A stretch of DNA of 64,000 bases from Actinorhabdospora filicis (lineage in GTDB: Bacteria > Actinomycetota > Actinomycetes > Mycobacteriales > Micromonosporaceae). The notes under the pieces are model-generated. The model did no database searches. It saw only the letters and a list, made by a program, of their open reading frames with translations, and was not told the DNA's origin. The position numbers and the translations under genes are program-made. Position 1 is the stretch's first letter; the number at the start of each line of letters is the position of its first letter. Shown here one piece after another: positions 46,777 to 55,586 of the stretch. Where the stretch lies: assembly GCF_030269765.1 (NCBI RefSeq), contig NZ_BSTX01000005.1:62001-126000 (forward strand), given 5' to 3'.

Positions 46777-49164
46777 ATGACCACGACCGACGCGTCGCGC
46801 TCCGCCACGCCGCTGACCGCCGATGAGCTCGCGCGGGTCGACGCGTTGTGGCGCGCGGCGAACTACCTGACGGTGGGGCAGATCTACCTGCTCGACAATC
46901 CGTTGCTGCACGAGCCGTTGCGGCCGGAGCACATCAAGCCGCGGCTGCTCGGGCACTGGGGGACGAGCCCGGGCCTGAGCCTGCTCTACGCGCACATGAA
47001 CCGGGTGATCCAGGCGCGGGACCTGAACGCGATCTATGTGACCGGGCCGGGGCACGGTGGGCCAGCGATCGTGGCGAACACGTGGCTGGAGGGCACCTAC
47101 ACCGAGCGGTATCCGGCGATCACCCGCGACACCGAGGGCATGCGGAAGCTGTTCCGGCAGTTCTCGTTCCCGGGCGGGATCCCCAGCCACGTGGCGCCGG
47201 AGGTGCCGGGCTCGATCAACGAGGGCGGCGAGCTGGGCTACTCCCTCATGCACGCCTACGGGGCCGTCTACGACAACCCGGACCTGCTGGCGCTGTGCGT
47301 GGTCGGCGACGGTGAGGCCGAGACCGGGCCGCTGGCCGCGTCCTGGCTGTCGAACACACTGCTGAACCCGGCGCGGGACGGGGCGGTGCTGCCGGTCCTG
47401 CACCTGAACGGGTACAAGATCGCCAACCCGACGCTGCTGGCGCGGATCCCCGAGCAGGACCTGATGTCGCTCATGCGCGGCTACGGCTACGAGCCGCACC
47501 TGGTGCGCGCCGAGATCGGCGAGGACCACGCCACGGTGCACCAGCGGTTGGCGACGGTCCTGGACCTGTGCCTGGACCACATCTCGGTCATCCAGCACCA
47601 CGCGCGGACGACGCCGACGGTGACCCGGCCGCGCTGGCCGATGATCATCCTGCGCACCCCGAAGGGCTGGACCGGCCCGAACACCGTCGACGGGATTCAG
47701 GTCGAGGGCACCTTCCGCGCCCACCAGGTCCCGCTCTCGGGCGTGCGGACGAACCCCGCGCACCTGGCGCAACTGGAGGCGTGGCTGCGCTCCTACCGTC
47801 CCGAGCAGCTCTTCGACGCCTCGGGCGCTCCCGTCGAACGCGTCGGCACGGCCGTGCCCGCGGGCCATCGCCGGATGAGCGACAACCCGCACGCGAACGG
47901 CGGCGTGCTGCTGCGCCCGCTGGTGCTGCCCGACTACCGCAAGTTCGGCGTGGCCGCGCCCGCGCCCGGTGGGACCTCGGCGGAGTCCACCAAGGTCCTC
48001 GGCGAATGGCTGCGCGAGGTCATGCGGGCCAACACCGACCGCTTCCGCCTCTTCGGGCCCGACGAGGTGGCCTCCAACCGCCTCGGCGCGGTCTTCGAGG
48101 TCACCGACCGCGCCTTCGTCGCCGAGATCGTCCCCGGAGACGATCACCTCGCGCCCGACGGCCGGGTGATGGAGGTCCTGAGCGAGCACCTGTGCCAGGG
48201 CTGGCTGGAGGGCTATCTCCTGACCGGCCGGCACGGGCTGTTCACCAGCTACGAGGCGTTCATCCACATCGTGGACTCGATGTTCAACCAGCACGCCAAG
48301 TGGCTCAAGTCCACCCTGGACATCCCGTGGCGGCGCCCGATCGCGTCGCTGAACTACCTCCTGTCATCGCACGTGTGGCGCCAGGACCACAATGGCTTCT
48401 CCCATCAAGACCCCGGCTTCATCGACCACGTGGTCAACAAGAAGGCCGAGGTCATCCGCGTCTACCTGCCACCGGACGCCAACACCCTCCTGTCGACCAT
48501 GGACCACTGCCTGGCCTCACGCCACTACGTGAACGTGGTGGTCGCCGGCAAGCAGCCGCAGCCGGTGTGGCTGGACATGGACGAGGCCATGGCCCACTGC
48601 CGCCGGGGCATCGGCATCTGGGAGTGGGCCGGCAACGACGAGGGCGAGCCCGACGTCGTGATGGCCTGCGCGGGTGACGTCCCCACCCTGGAGACGATGG
48701 CCGCGGTGGACCTGCTGCGGCAGAACCTCCCTTCGCTGCGCGTGCGGGTGGTCAATGTCGTGGACCTGATGCGCCTTCAGGACGAGAAGGAGCATCCGCA
48801 TGGGATGCCGGATGCGCAGTTCGACGCGCTGTTCACCACCGACAAGCCGGTGGTCTTCGCCTACCACGGCTACCCGTGGCTGATCCACCGGCTGACCTAC
48901 CGCCGGACCAACCACGACAACATCCACGTGCGTGGTTACAAGGAGGAGGGCACCACGACCACGCCCTTCGACATGGTCATGCTCAATGACCTCGACCGGT
49001 TCCATCTGGTCATGGACGTCATCGACCGCGTACCGGGCCTGGCCGTCAGGGAAGCCGCGCTACGGCAACGCATGTACGACGCCCGCCAGAGGGCGAGGCA
49101 GTACACGAGGGAGTACGGCGAGGACGCACCCGAGATCCGGGACTGGGTGTGGCCTGCGCGGTGA
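46777..49164 (+). CDS. xfp: Phosphoketolase (xylulose 5-P/fructose 6-P)
   Basis: 795 residues, a thiamine-diphosphate enzyme that splits xylulose 5-phosphate (and often fructose 6-phosphate) with phosphate to acetyl phosphate plus a triose or tetrose phosphate. The sequence has GPGHGGPAIVANTWLEG, the ThDP motif GDGEAETGPLAASW, EGSINEGG-like GSINEGGELGYSL, and a C-terminal YHGYPWLIHRLTYRRTNHDN. Full length. The long open frame upstream crosses satellite repeats; ATG 46777 begins the conserved protein. Confidence 0.96.
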   Translation: MTTTDASRSATPLTADELARVDALWRAANYLTVGQIYLLDNPLLHEPLRPEHIKPRLLGHWGTSPGLSLLYAHMNRVIQARDLNAIYVTGPGHGGPAIVANTWLEGTYTERYPAITRDTEGMRKLFRQFSFPGGIPSHVAPEVPGSINEGGELGYSLMHAYGAVYDNPDLLALCVVGDGEAETGPLAASWLSNTLLNPARDGAVLPVLHLNGYKIANPTLLARIPEQDLMSLMRGYGYEPHLVRAEIGEDHATVHQRLATVLDLCLDHISVIQHHARTTPTVTRPRWPMIILRTPKGWTGPNTVDGIQVEGTFRAHQVPLSGVRTNPAHLAQLEAWLRSYRPEQLFDASGAPVERVGTAVPAGHRRMSDNPHANGGVLLRPLVLPDYRKFGVAAPAPGGTSAESTKVLGEWLREVMRANTDRFRLFGPDEVASNRLGAVFEVTDRAFVAEIVPGDDHLAPDGRVMEVLSEHLCQGWLEGYLLTGRHGLFTSYEAFIHIVDSMFNQHAKWLKSTLDIPWRRPIASLNYLLSSHVWRQDHNGFSHQDPGFIDHVVNKKAEVIRVYLPPDANTLLSTMDHCLASRHYVNVVVAGKQPQPVWLDMDEAMAHCRRGIGIWEWAGNDEGEPDVVMACAGDVPTLETMAAVDLLRQNLPSLRVRVVNVVDLMRLQDEKEHPHGMPDAQFDALFTTDKPVVFAYHGYPWLIHRLTYRRTNHDNIHVRGYKEEGTTTTPFDMVMLNDLDRFHLVMDVIDRVPGLAVREAALRQRMYDARQRARQYTREYGEDAPEIRDWVWPAR

Positions 49165-49284
49165 TCGGCCCTCACCTCGGATAACGAACGGATGTGCGAA
49201 AGGGTTACGGGGCGGCCTTCGGGCCGCCCCGCGGCGCTTCCGGCGATGAGACGGCGGCGCGGGACGGGGAGGTACGGTCGTCCG

Positions 49285-49902
49285 ATGTCCCGTGCCCAGA
49301 CCCGCCCCGATGTCATCCTCGTCGCCGTCGACGACCGCACCGCCGAAGCCTGGACCCGGGCCGCGGCCGGGATCGAGCGGGTCACCGTCCACAAGGGCTC
49401 GATCCTGGACGTCGACTGCGACGCCGTGGTCTCTCCGGCCAACGGCTTCGGGTTCATGGACGGCGGCCTCGATCAGCTCTACACTGTCCACTTCGGCCAG
49501 CTCGTGCAGGACCGGGTGCGCGAGCGGATCCTCCACGACCACGACGGCGAGCTCCTGGTCGGCGACGCCCTCACCGTCGCGACCGGCGACGAGCGGCAGC
49601 CGTGGCTCATCGCCGCGCCGACCATGCGCGTCCCGATGTTCCTCGGGCCCGAGACGGTCAACCCCTACCTCGCGATGCGCGCGGTCCTCCGCGAGGCCCG
49701 CCGCCACCCCGGCATCGCCAGCGTCGCGGTCCCCGGCCTGGGCACCGGCACCGGCCGCGTCCCCGTGACGGTGTGCGCGCGGCAGATGCGGGCGGCGCTG
49801 CTGCGCGCCGACCGGCCAGTGGTGCTCCCGGCGTCCTGGGCGGAGGCCACCGAGGACCACCGGCTCCTCTACACCGACGGCCCCGGCCGGTTGCAGTACT
49901 GA
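49285..49902 (+). CDS. Macro-domain protein (ADP-ribose binding)
   Basis: 205 residues. VTVHKGSILDVDCDAVVSPA followed by NGFGFMDGGLDQLY is a macro-domain ADP-ribose pocket variant (NG-FG-MDGG), and AVPGLGTGTGRVPVTVCARQM holds the phosphate loop. Such domains bind or hydrolyse ADP-ribose on proteins or nucleic acids. GGGGAGG precedes the ATG. It lies 65 bases before a nucleotidyltransferase cassette, where ADP-ribose chemistry and NTases often co-occur in toxin systems. Confidence 0.88.
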   Translation: MSRAQTRPDVILVAVDDRTAEAWTRAAAGIERVTVHKGSILDVDCDAVVSPANGFGFMDGGLDQLYTVHFGQLVQDRVRERILHDHDGELLVGDALTVATGDERQPWLIAAPTMRVPMFLGPETVNPYLAMRAVLREARRHPGIASVAVPGLGTGTGRVPVTVCARQMRAALLRADRPVVLPASWAEATEDHRLLYTDGPGRLQY

Positions 49903-49958
49903 GGATGTCCGCGACCAATATGTGACGCGCCACTGGATGGTTTTAGTCGCAACGAGAT

Positions 49959-49978
49959 GGCACCCTTTTGCGGGTGCC
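49959..49978 (+). promoter_or_regulatory. Hairpin over the start of the 49968 gene
   Basis: GGCACCC (49959-49965) and GGGTGCC (49972-49978) form a 7-bp perfect stem around TTTTGC; the candidate TTG start at 49968 lies inside the loop and GTG at 49974 in the arm. It could control translation. Confidence 0.45.
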
Positions 49979-50573
49979 CAAGTTCTCGGGAGACTTCGAG
50001 CTCCACCTCACCCTGGCCGTAACCGACCGCGACCTCACCGCCATCGCCGACGAGCTGGGCGCGAAGTACACCAGCATCGAACTGGACCGCGGGCTCACGC
50101 CCCTCCAGCCGATGCTCACCCGCTCCGCCAAGGGCACCCTCCCCGAGATGCGGGCGCTGGCCGCACGCCTGACCACATTGCTGGACGCCCAGGGCGTCCA
50201 GGTGGTGCGCACGAAGATCGAGGCCGCGCCCTGGACCGACGGCCTCCCCGAGAGCGACGTCGAGGCCGACCCGGACCTCTACTGGGAACACCACATCAAG
50301 CTGCTGCTGCCGCCCGCCTCCGATGTGGACGCCCTGACGACCGTCGTCAGCCTCCACGGCGCCCGCCTCTCGCGAAACGCCCGCCGGACCCGCGCCGACG
50401 GCGTCCTGGAGCGCTTCGTCACCCAGCGCTGCCACGGCGTGGGCCGCTCGACGGCCCGCGCGCGCCTCGACGGGCTGCTGGCGGCGCTGACGCACCACAA
50501 GATCGCCGAGGTCGAGGAGGAGTACGTGGTCCTCGACGACCGGATCGGGCTGGACGCGGGCTGGCTGTCGTGA
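49968..50573 (+). CDS. Partner module of AbiEii-like nucleotidyltransferase (split form)
   Basis: 201 residues (TTG 49968, or GTG 49974). Two related ~90-residue halves: FELHLTLAVTDRDLTAIADE with YTSIELDRGLTPLQPMLTRS, and HHIKLLLPPASDVDALTTVV with GARLSRNARRTRADG. The same two-part module is fused to the nucleotidyltransferase at 39581-41035, so this separate protein very likely works with the next gene. Its stop overlaps the next start (GTGA, 4 bases). Fold not recognised. Confidence 0.75.
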   Translation: MRVPKFSGDFELHLTLAVTDRDLTAIADELGAKYTSIELDRGLTPLQPMLTRSAKGTLPEMRALAARLTTLLDAQGVQVVRTKIEAAPWTDGLPESDVEADPDLYWEHHIKLLLPPASDVDALTTVVSLHGARLSRNARRTRADGVLERFVTQRCHGVGRSTARARLDGLLAALTHHKIAEVEEEYVVLDDRIGLDAGWLS

Positions 50574-51217
50574 ACTGGGCTTCCCTGTTCGAGATGGCCG
50601 CGCGCGTGGCGCGCTCGCCCTTGGCGGGAGAGCTGGTGCTGCGCGGCAGCGTCCCGATGCGCCTGTGGTTCGGCGACCGGGCGCGGCGGCCGGGCGATGT
50701 GGACTACGTGGTCGCCGACGCCTACATCGAGGCGCATTCACCCGATGGCGACGCGATCATGGACGGGCTCACCCGCGTCCTCGGTCCGCCGGAGAGCGAG
50801 AGCGACCTGTGGGCCGACGGCGAGGCCATCGGGCGGCGGCTCGGCTACCCGGGCGGGCGCATCGACGTGGTCTTCGGCGAGATCCTGTGGGCGGAACCCG
50901 AGATCCTGCCGGTGAACGGTGTCCCGGTGCCGGCGGCCTCGCCCACGCTGGAGCTGGCCTGGAAGCTGCGATGGCTGGAGGGCGGCCATCCGGAGCCGAA
51001 GGACCTGTACGACGCCGTCCTGCTCGCCGAGTCGCCGCGGGTGGACCTGGAGCTGTCGCGGGGTGTGTTCGAGGCGGTCTGGCGTGACGACTTCGTGGAA
51101 CTGCCACCCCGCTGGTCCGAGCACGCCCCCGCGGACGACCGGTGGCGCGCGGCGGGCCTGCCGGGGCGTCCCGGCGAGTGGATCGACCGGCTGAACGCCG
51201 CGTGCGGACTGGAGTGA
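50570..51217 (+). CDS. AbiEii-like nucleotidyltransferase (split form)
   Basis: 215 residues, GTG start at 50570 overlapping the preceding gene. It contains LVLRGSVPMRLWFGDRARRP, GDVDYVV, GGRIDVVFGE and LAWKLRWLEG...KDLYDAVLLAE, the same blocks as in the 39581 and 51222 proteins but with no N-terminal module. GDVDYVV supplies the Asp-x-Asp metal site of the nucleotidyltransferase fold. Four bases separate it from the next paralogue. Confidence 0.85.
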   Translation: MNWASLFEMAARVARSPLAGELVLRGSVPMRLWFGDRARRPGDVDYVVADAYIEAHSPDGDAIMDGLTRVLGPPESESDLWADGEAIGRRLGYPGGRIDVVFGEILWAEPEILPVNGVPVPAASPTLELAWKLRWLEGGHPEPKDLYDAVLLAESPRVDLELSRGVFEAVWRDDFVELPPRWSEHAPADDRWRAAGLPGRPGEWIDRLNAACGLE

Positions 51218-51221
51218 GCTC

Positions 51222-52571
51222 ATGTACACCATCCGCCTCACCCTCTGGGGCATGGACCGCCCGGCCGAGGCCGCCCGCGAACTCGGGGCCGAGTACGAGG
51301 TCGTCGAGCATCCCGGCACTGTCCTGCCGACGCGGCACCGGGTCGTCGAACGCGGACTCCCCTCGGCGGAGGCCGCGCATGAGCGGGAGCGGGAGCTGAG
51401 TCTGGCGTTCGCGCCGCTGGGGGACTGGGTGGTCCGGTCGCGCATCGAGAGCCTCGCCGACGAGGAGGAGGCGCTGTACCGCGAGTACAGGGTCGCGGTG
51501 CGAGAGGTACCCGATCCGCTGCCGCCGCTGACCGCTCTCTCGGTGGTGAACGGGGTGGCGACGCTGACCTCGCGGCATGACGGGGTCCTGCTCGGCGACG
51601 GGGTCGAGTCGGTGTGGGTGGTGCACGACGACAATCTGGGTGAGGACCGGGGGTGGTTCGCGCCGGGGGCGTTGTGGGCGAACCCGGACCGGGTGACGCC
51701 GAGGCTGGGCGAGCCGCCGGAGCAGGACTGGCCGGGCTCCTACATGCCGGTCGGCAAAGAGGGCGTGGCCGAGTCGCCGGTCTTCGATCCGGCGCTCAAG
51801 GGCTACTCGCACGGGTTCCGGGTCAGCGCGGTCATCGCGGACGAGGCGCGGCGCCTTCAGTGGTGGGCGGCGCGGCGGGCGGCCATGAACCATGTGCTGG
51901 ACGTGGTGTCGCGCTCGGAGCTGGCGCCGCGGCTGATGCTGCGCGGGAGCGCGGCGATGGGCGCGTGGTTCGGCGATCAGGCGCGTGAGCCGGGGGATCT
52001 CGACTTCGTCGTCGTGCCGCACACGCTGAGGCCGGACACCAAGGCCGGGGAGGCGCTCATGGACGCGCTGGTCGACCTGGTCTACGCCGACCCGGGGCCG
52101 GGCCTGCGGGCGGAGTACGCGGGGACCGGCGAGATCTGGACCTACGAGCGGGCCGAGGGGCGGCGGCTGGTCTTCCCGTACGACGGGGGGACGGTGCAGG
52201 TCGATGTCGTGTTCGGCGAGGAGTTGCCGCTGCCGCCGGAGGAGCTGATCGTGCCGGGTGTGGAGCGGCCGGTGCTGGCGGCGACGCGTGAGCTGTCGCT
52301 GGCGTGGAAGCTCATGTGGCTCGCCAGCGACATGTACCCGCAGGGCAAGGACCTCTACGACGCCGTGCTGCTCGCCGAGGCCGTGCGGGTCGACGCCGGG
52401 CTGGTGCGCCAGATGCTGCGGGACGAGATCGAGGACGCCGGGGACTGGGAGCCCGAGGACCTGCTGGACCTGGACATCCACGACTGGGAGGAGTTCCGGG
52501 CCGAGTATCCCCGGGTGGAGGGCGAGCCGGACGGCTGGGCCGCCCGGCTCGTGCGCGCGCTGGAGGGCTAG
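51222..52571 (+). CDS. AbiEii-like nucleotidyltransferase with fused N-terminal module
   Basis: 449 residues. N-terminal ~90 residues (TIRLTLWGMDRPAEAAREL, VVRSRIESLADEEEALYREY) are a diverged copy of the same module. After a linker, residues ~235-440 give LMLRGSAAMGAWFGDQAREP, GDLDFVVVPH, IWTYERAEGRRLVFPY, VQVDVVFGEELPLP and LAWKLMWLASDMYPQGKDL. The ending closely parallels the 39581 protein, showing recent duplication. It lies 4 bases after the split nucleotidyltransferase and converges with the stress protein gene (4-base overlap). Confidence 0.82.
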   Translation: MYTIRLTLWGMDRPAEAARELGAEYEVVEHPGTVLPTRHRVVERGLPSAEAAHERERELSLAFAPLGDWVVRSRIESLADEEEALYREYRVAVREVPDPLPPLTALSVVNGVATLTSRHDGVLLGDGVESVWVVHDDNLGEDRGWFAPGALWANPDRVTPRLGEPPEQDWPGSYMPVGKEGVAESPVFDPALKGYSHGFRVSAVIADEARRLQWWAARRAAMNHVLDVVSRSELAPRLMLRGSAAMGAWFGDQAREPGDLDFVVVPHTLRPDTKAGEALMDALVDLVYADPGPGLRAEYAGTGEIWTYERAEGRRLVFPYDGGTVQVDVVFGEELPLPPEELIVPGVERPVLAATRELSLAWKLMWLASDMYPQGKDLYDAVLLAEAVRVDAGLVRQMLRDEIEDAGDWEPEDLLDLDIHDWEEFRAEYPRVEGEPDGWAARLVRALEG

Positions 52572-53434
52572 ACGCCGTCCCTCGCGATGACCACCGGGCA
52601 TTCGGCGTGGTGGATGAGCGCGTGGCTGACCGAGCCGAACAGCAGGCCCCGGAATCCGCCGTGGCCGCGTCCGCCGACGGCGACCAGCGACGCGGTCCTG
52701 GTGGCCTCGATGAGCGCCTCCGTGGGGCGGCGGCGGACCACTCGCGCGGTGAGGCTGACGCCCGCCGCGTCCTGCTCCAGCAGGGCCTTGTCCAGCAGCC
52801 GCTCGGCCGAGGCCAGTTCATCGGCGGGCTGGTCGTCGTCGAGGCCGTAGACGGCCTCGACGGGGCAGTCGCGCAGCCGGGCCTCGCGGACGGCGAACGT
52901 GAGCGCGTTGCCCGCCTCGGGGGAGCCGTCGACGCCGACCACGATCGGGCCGGACCCGGTGTCGGGCCGGTCGGGGCGCACCACCGCCACGGGGCAGGTG
53001 GCGTGCGCGGTGACCTGGACGGCGGTCGAGCCGACGAGCAGGCCGGTGAAGCCGCCGTGGCCGCGGTTGCCGACGACCAGCAGCTCGGCGTCCTCGGACG
53101 CGGTGAGCAGCGCGCCCGCCGGGCCGGCGACCTCCATGTGGGTGCTGACCGACACCCCGGGCGCGGCAGCGCGGGCGGCGTCTGCGGCCTCGGCGAGGAT
53201 GGCCTCCCCGCCGGCGCGCAGGTCCTCGCGGGGGATGCCGTAGGCGGCCAGGTCCATCGGCGTGTCGATCATCGACCAGACCACGGCGTGCACGAGCCGC
53301 AGCGGCAGGCCGCGCAGCGCGGCCTCGCGGGCGGCCCAGACGATGGCGCTGCTGGAGGCGTCCGAACCGTCGACGCCCACCACGATCGTGTCGGACTTGC
53401 CGATCTTCTCGGTGATCTCGCCGCTCATGATCAT
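52568..53434 (-). CDS. Tandem universal stress protein (UspA x2)
   Basis: 288 residues with two Usp domains. Each has IVVGVDGSDASSSAI / IVVGVDGSPEAGNAL strands and a G-x2-G-x9-G-S/T ATP loop (GNRGHGGFTGLLVGSTAVQV and GGRGHGGFRGLLFGSVSHAL), so both halves likely bind ATP. Start at ATG 53434 behind GGGAG. Next to a DevR-like regulator; Usp genes are classic members of DevR/DosR dormancy regulons. Confidence 0.92.
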   Translation of the reverse strand: MIMSGEITEKIGKSDTIVVGVDGSDASSSAIVWAAREAALRGLPLRLVHAVVWSMIDTPMDLAAYGIPREDLRAGGEAILAEAADAARAAAPGVSVSTHMEVAGPAGALLTASEDAELLVVGNRGHGGFTGLLVGSTAVQVTAHATCPVAVVRPDRPDTGSGPIVVGVDGSPEAGNALTFAVREARLRDCPVEAVYGLDDDQPADELASAERLLDKALLEQDAAGVSLTARVVRRRPTEALIEATRTASLVAVGGRGHGGFRGLLFGSVSHALIHHAECPVVIARDGV

Positions 53435-53450
53435 CACGCTCCCGTCTCAA

Positions 53451-53466
53451 TGTTCCACGTGAAACG
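53451..53466. promoter_or_regulatory. parS: Candidate parS centromere site
   Basis: TGTTCCACGTGAAACG lies in the 62-base gap between the Usp and response-regulator genes and matches the bacterial parS consensus (TGTTTCACGTGAAACA) at 14 of 16 positions, including the invariant CACGTG core. ParB would bind here; parAB are usually just beyond dnaA, outside the window. Distance to oriC is about 52 kb. Confidence 0.75.
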
Positions 53467-53496
53467 GCGTTACGTCCTGAAGAGCCCGGCCGAAGG

Positions 53497-54156
53497 TCAG
53501 TGCCGCCCGCCGCCGTTGCCCCCGGGCCCGCCCAGGAGCCTGGTCGCCAGGACCGCCGCCTGTGTGCGGCGTTCCAGGTCCAGCTTCGACAGCAGGCTCG
53601 ACACGTAGTTCTTCACCGTCTTCTCCGCCAGGTACATCCGCTCGGCGATCTGCCGGTTGGTCAGTCCCTCGGCGATCAGGACGAATATGCGCCGCTCCTG
53701 TTCGGTCAAGGTGCGCAGCTCCACCGGATCCTCCGGCCCGCGCCTGATCCGCTCCAGGACCCTCGACGTCACCACCGGGTCCAGCAGCGAACGGCCTTCG
53801 GCGACCTTGCGGACGGCGTCCACGAGATCGGTGCCGCGCACCTGCTTGAGCACATACCCAGCCGCGCCGCCCATAATCGCGGCGAACAGCGCCTCGTCGT
53901 CCTCGTACGACGTGAGGATGAGCACCCGGACCGACGGCACGGCCGCCCTGACCTCGCGGCACACCTCGATCCCGCTCCCGTCGGGCAGGCGGGCGTCCAG
54001 GATCGCCACGTCGGGCCGCAACGCGGGGATCCGGCGGCGGGCCTCGGTGGCCAGCCCCGACTCGCCGACCACCTCGATATCGCCCTCACGCTGGAGGAGC
54101 TCGCACAGCCCGCGGCGTACGACCTCGTGGTCATCGAGCAGGAAAACCCGGATCAT
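53497..54156 (-). CDS. NarL/DevR-family response regulator
   Basis: 219 residues. The receiver domain has phospho-acceptor Asp in DVAILDARLPDGSGIE and the conserved Lys in GYVLKQV. The C-terminal LuxR HTH is LTEQERRIFVLIAEGLTNRQ and IAERMYLAEKTVKNYVSSL. It is similar in layout to DevR/DosR. Its closest kinase in the window is the GAF kinase at 37099, 15 kb away. A Usp gene lies upstream. Confidence 0.9.
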   Translation of the reverse strand: MIRVFLLDDHEVVRRGLCELLQREGDIEVVGESGLATEARRRIPALRPDVAILDARLPDGSGIEVCREVRAAVPSVRVLILTSYEDDEALFAAIMGGAAGYVLKQVRGTDLVDAVRKVAEGRSLLDPVVTSRVLERIRRGPEDPVELRTLTEQERRIFVLIAEGLTNRQIAERMYLAEKTVKNYVSSLLSKLDLERRTQAAVLATRLLGGPGGNGGGRH

Positions 54157-54189
54157 TCCCCATTCATAGTGGGGAAAACGGTCTCCGCG

Positions 54190-54948
54190 TCAGCCTACGT
54201 AAGTCCCGTCCGAACGGGCTGAAAGTCCCTTGTGACCTTGAGGTCCGTTGTGGGGGCCACCCGGGCCGGAGGTGTCCTCGTGCGAGGCCGAGGGCTTCGG
54301 GGACGGGTTGGTGTCCTGCGGATCCTCGCCCTTGCCGTCCCCGTCGTCACCGCCCTCGCCCAGGAGCCGCTCGCAGAACCGCCGCACGCGCTCCAGGCTT
54401 CCCGCGCGTTCCTCCAGCCCCGGGTAGTCCTTCTCGGCCCTCGCCCCGCGCGGGTCGTCCAGGAACAGCCGGCACAACTGCTTCAGCCGCTTGCCCGAGG
54501 GCCTGCCCGGCTCGGGCGGGTCCTCGCCGTCCTCGCCCTTGAACGGCTTGATCGAGGTGTCCGACGGGGACGGCGTGGGCGCGGTCGGGGTCTCCACCGG
54601 CTCCGTGGGCGTGTTCGGCGCCGGATCGGCCCGGCCGCCCTCGGCGACGGGCTGCCCCGGGGACCCCTCGCCACCGGGCGTGAGGCTGGAGCTGGCCGCG
54701 AGGGCCACGCCGCCGAGCAGCGCGACGGCGATGACGGCCTTCACCACCACGAACCGCGCCAGGAACCGCCGCGACGGCCGGACGGCGTGCCGCGGGGCGG
54801 CGCGGAACGCGGTGAGCACGTCGTCCTCGCCGCCCAGCTCCGCAGGGCGCGCGGAAGCGGCGGCCGCGTCCAGCAGCGCCCCCAGGCGCCCGGAGCGGTC
54901 GCGTCCGTCGAGGATCCGGCGCGCGTCGTGCCGGGTCAAGCGGGTCAT
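54190..54948 (-). CDS. Single-pass membrane protein, sigma-factor partner
   Basis: 252 residues with a cytoplasmic start (TRLTRHDARRILDGRDRSGR), one helix (FVVVKAVIAVALLGGVALAA) and a long Pro/Ser/Asp-rich outer part, with a helical segment RLKQLCRLFLDDPRGARAEK. Its start overlaps the ECF sigma gene stop by 4 bases. An anti-sigma role is inferred from coupling and topology only; no zinc anti-sigma motif is present. Confidence 0.7.
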   Translation of the reverse strand: MTRLTRHDARRILDGRDRSGRLGALLDAAAASARPAELGGEDDVLTAFRAAPRHAVRPSRRFLARFVVVKAVIAVALLGGVALAASSSLTPGGEGSPGQPVAEGGRADPAPNTPTEPVETPTAPTPSPSDTSIKPFKGEDGEDPPEPGRPSGKRLKQLCRLFLDDPRGARAEKDYPGLEERAGSLERVRRFCERLLGEGGDDGDGKGEDPQDTNPSPKPSASHEDTSGPGGPHNGPQGHKGLSARSDGTYVG

Positions 54949-55586
54949 GTCGCGTCCCTGGGGGTGAGCGCCCCTGCGGGGATCATCGGATCGGTCGGCC
55001 GCGCGTCGGCGTCCGGGCCCAGCCGCGCGGCCAGGCGGCGCAGACCGCGATGCGCGGCGGTGCGGACGGCGCCCGGGCGCTTGCCCAGCACCTTGCCCGC
55101 GGATCGGGCGTCCAGCCCCATGACGACGCGAAGCAGGACGGCCTCCGCCTGATCCTGGGGCAGAGAGGCGATCAGCGTCAAGGCCGCATCCGTGGAAAGG
55201 GCGTCCACCGCCATCGCCGCGGTGTCCGAGGGCGCCTCCAGATCCGTCAGATCCTCATCCGGGACGGGCGCGGCCGGCCTGCGCCGCTGATGCCGGACGT
55301 GGTCCAGCGCCCGGTGCCGCCCGATCGTGGCGGCCCAGCCCCGGAACCCGTCGAAGTCGCCCTTGAAGCCGCGCAGGTCCCGCGCGATCTGCAGCCACGT
55401 CTCCGACGCGACGTCCTCGGCGTCGGCGCCCACCAGGACCCGCAGGTACCGCAGCAGCCGCGGCTGCACCGCCCGGAACAGCGCGCGGAAGGCGTCCTCA
55501 TCGCCGGACCGCGCCGCGTCGACGCACGCCGACAGCTCTGTGTCGGTCTCGGGGGGCGGGGGCCTCACGCCTACAGCCTGCCTCAT
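54945..55586 (-). CDS. ECF RNA polymerase sigma factor
   Basis: 213 residues from ATG 55586. Region 2: DAFRALFRAVQPRLLRYLRV, DAEDVASETWLQIARDLRGF, FRGWAATIGRHRALDHVRH. Region 4: ALTLIASLPQDQAEAVLLRV and SAGKVLGKRPGAVRTAAHRG. A typical ECF with a short unstructured C-terminal extension. Operon with the membrane partner downstream. The ~300 bases upstream (55587-55888) hold its promoter; I see no distinct element. Confidence 0.92.
   Translation of the reverse strand: MRQAVGVRPPPPETDTELSACVDAARSGDEDAFRALFRAVQPRLLRYLRVLVGADAEDVASETWLQIARDLRGFKGDFDGFRGWAATIGRHRALDHVRHQRRRPAAPVPDEDLTDLEAPSDTAAMAVDALSTDAALTLIASLPQDQAEAVLLRVVMGLDARSAGKVLGKRPGAVRTAAHRGLRRLAARLGPDADARPTDPMIPAGALTPRDAT

Noticed and set aside
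49968..50573. 2H phosphoesterase (HxT motif) assignment for the partner module
   Set aside because: One HLT occurs, but the second half has HIK instead of a matching HxT/S, so the motif pair is not supported.
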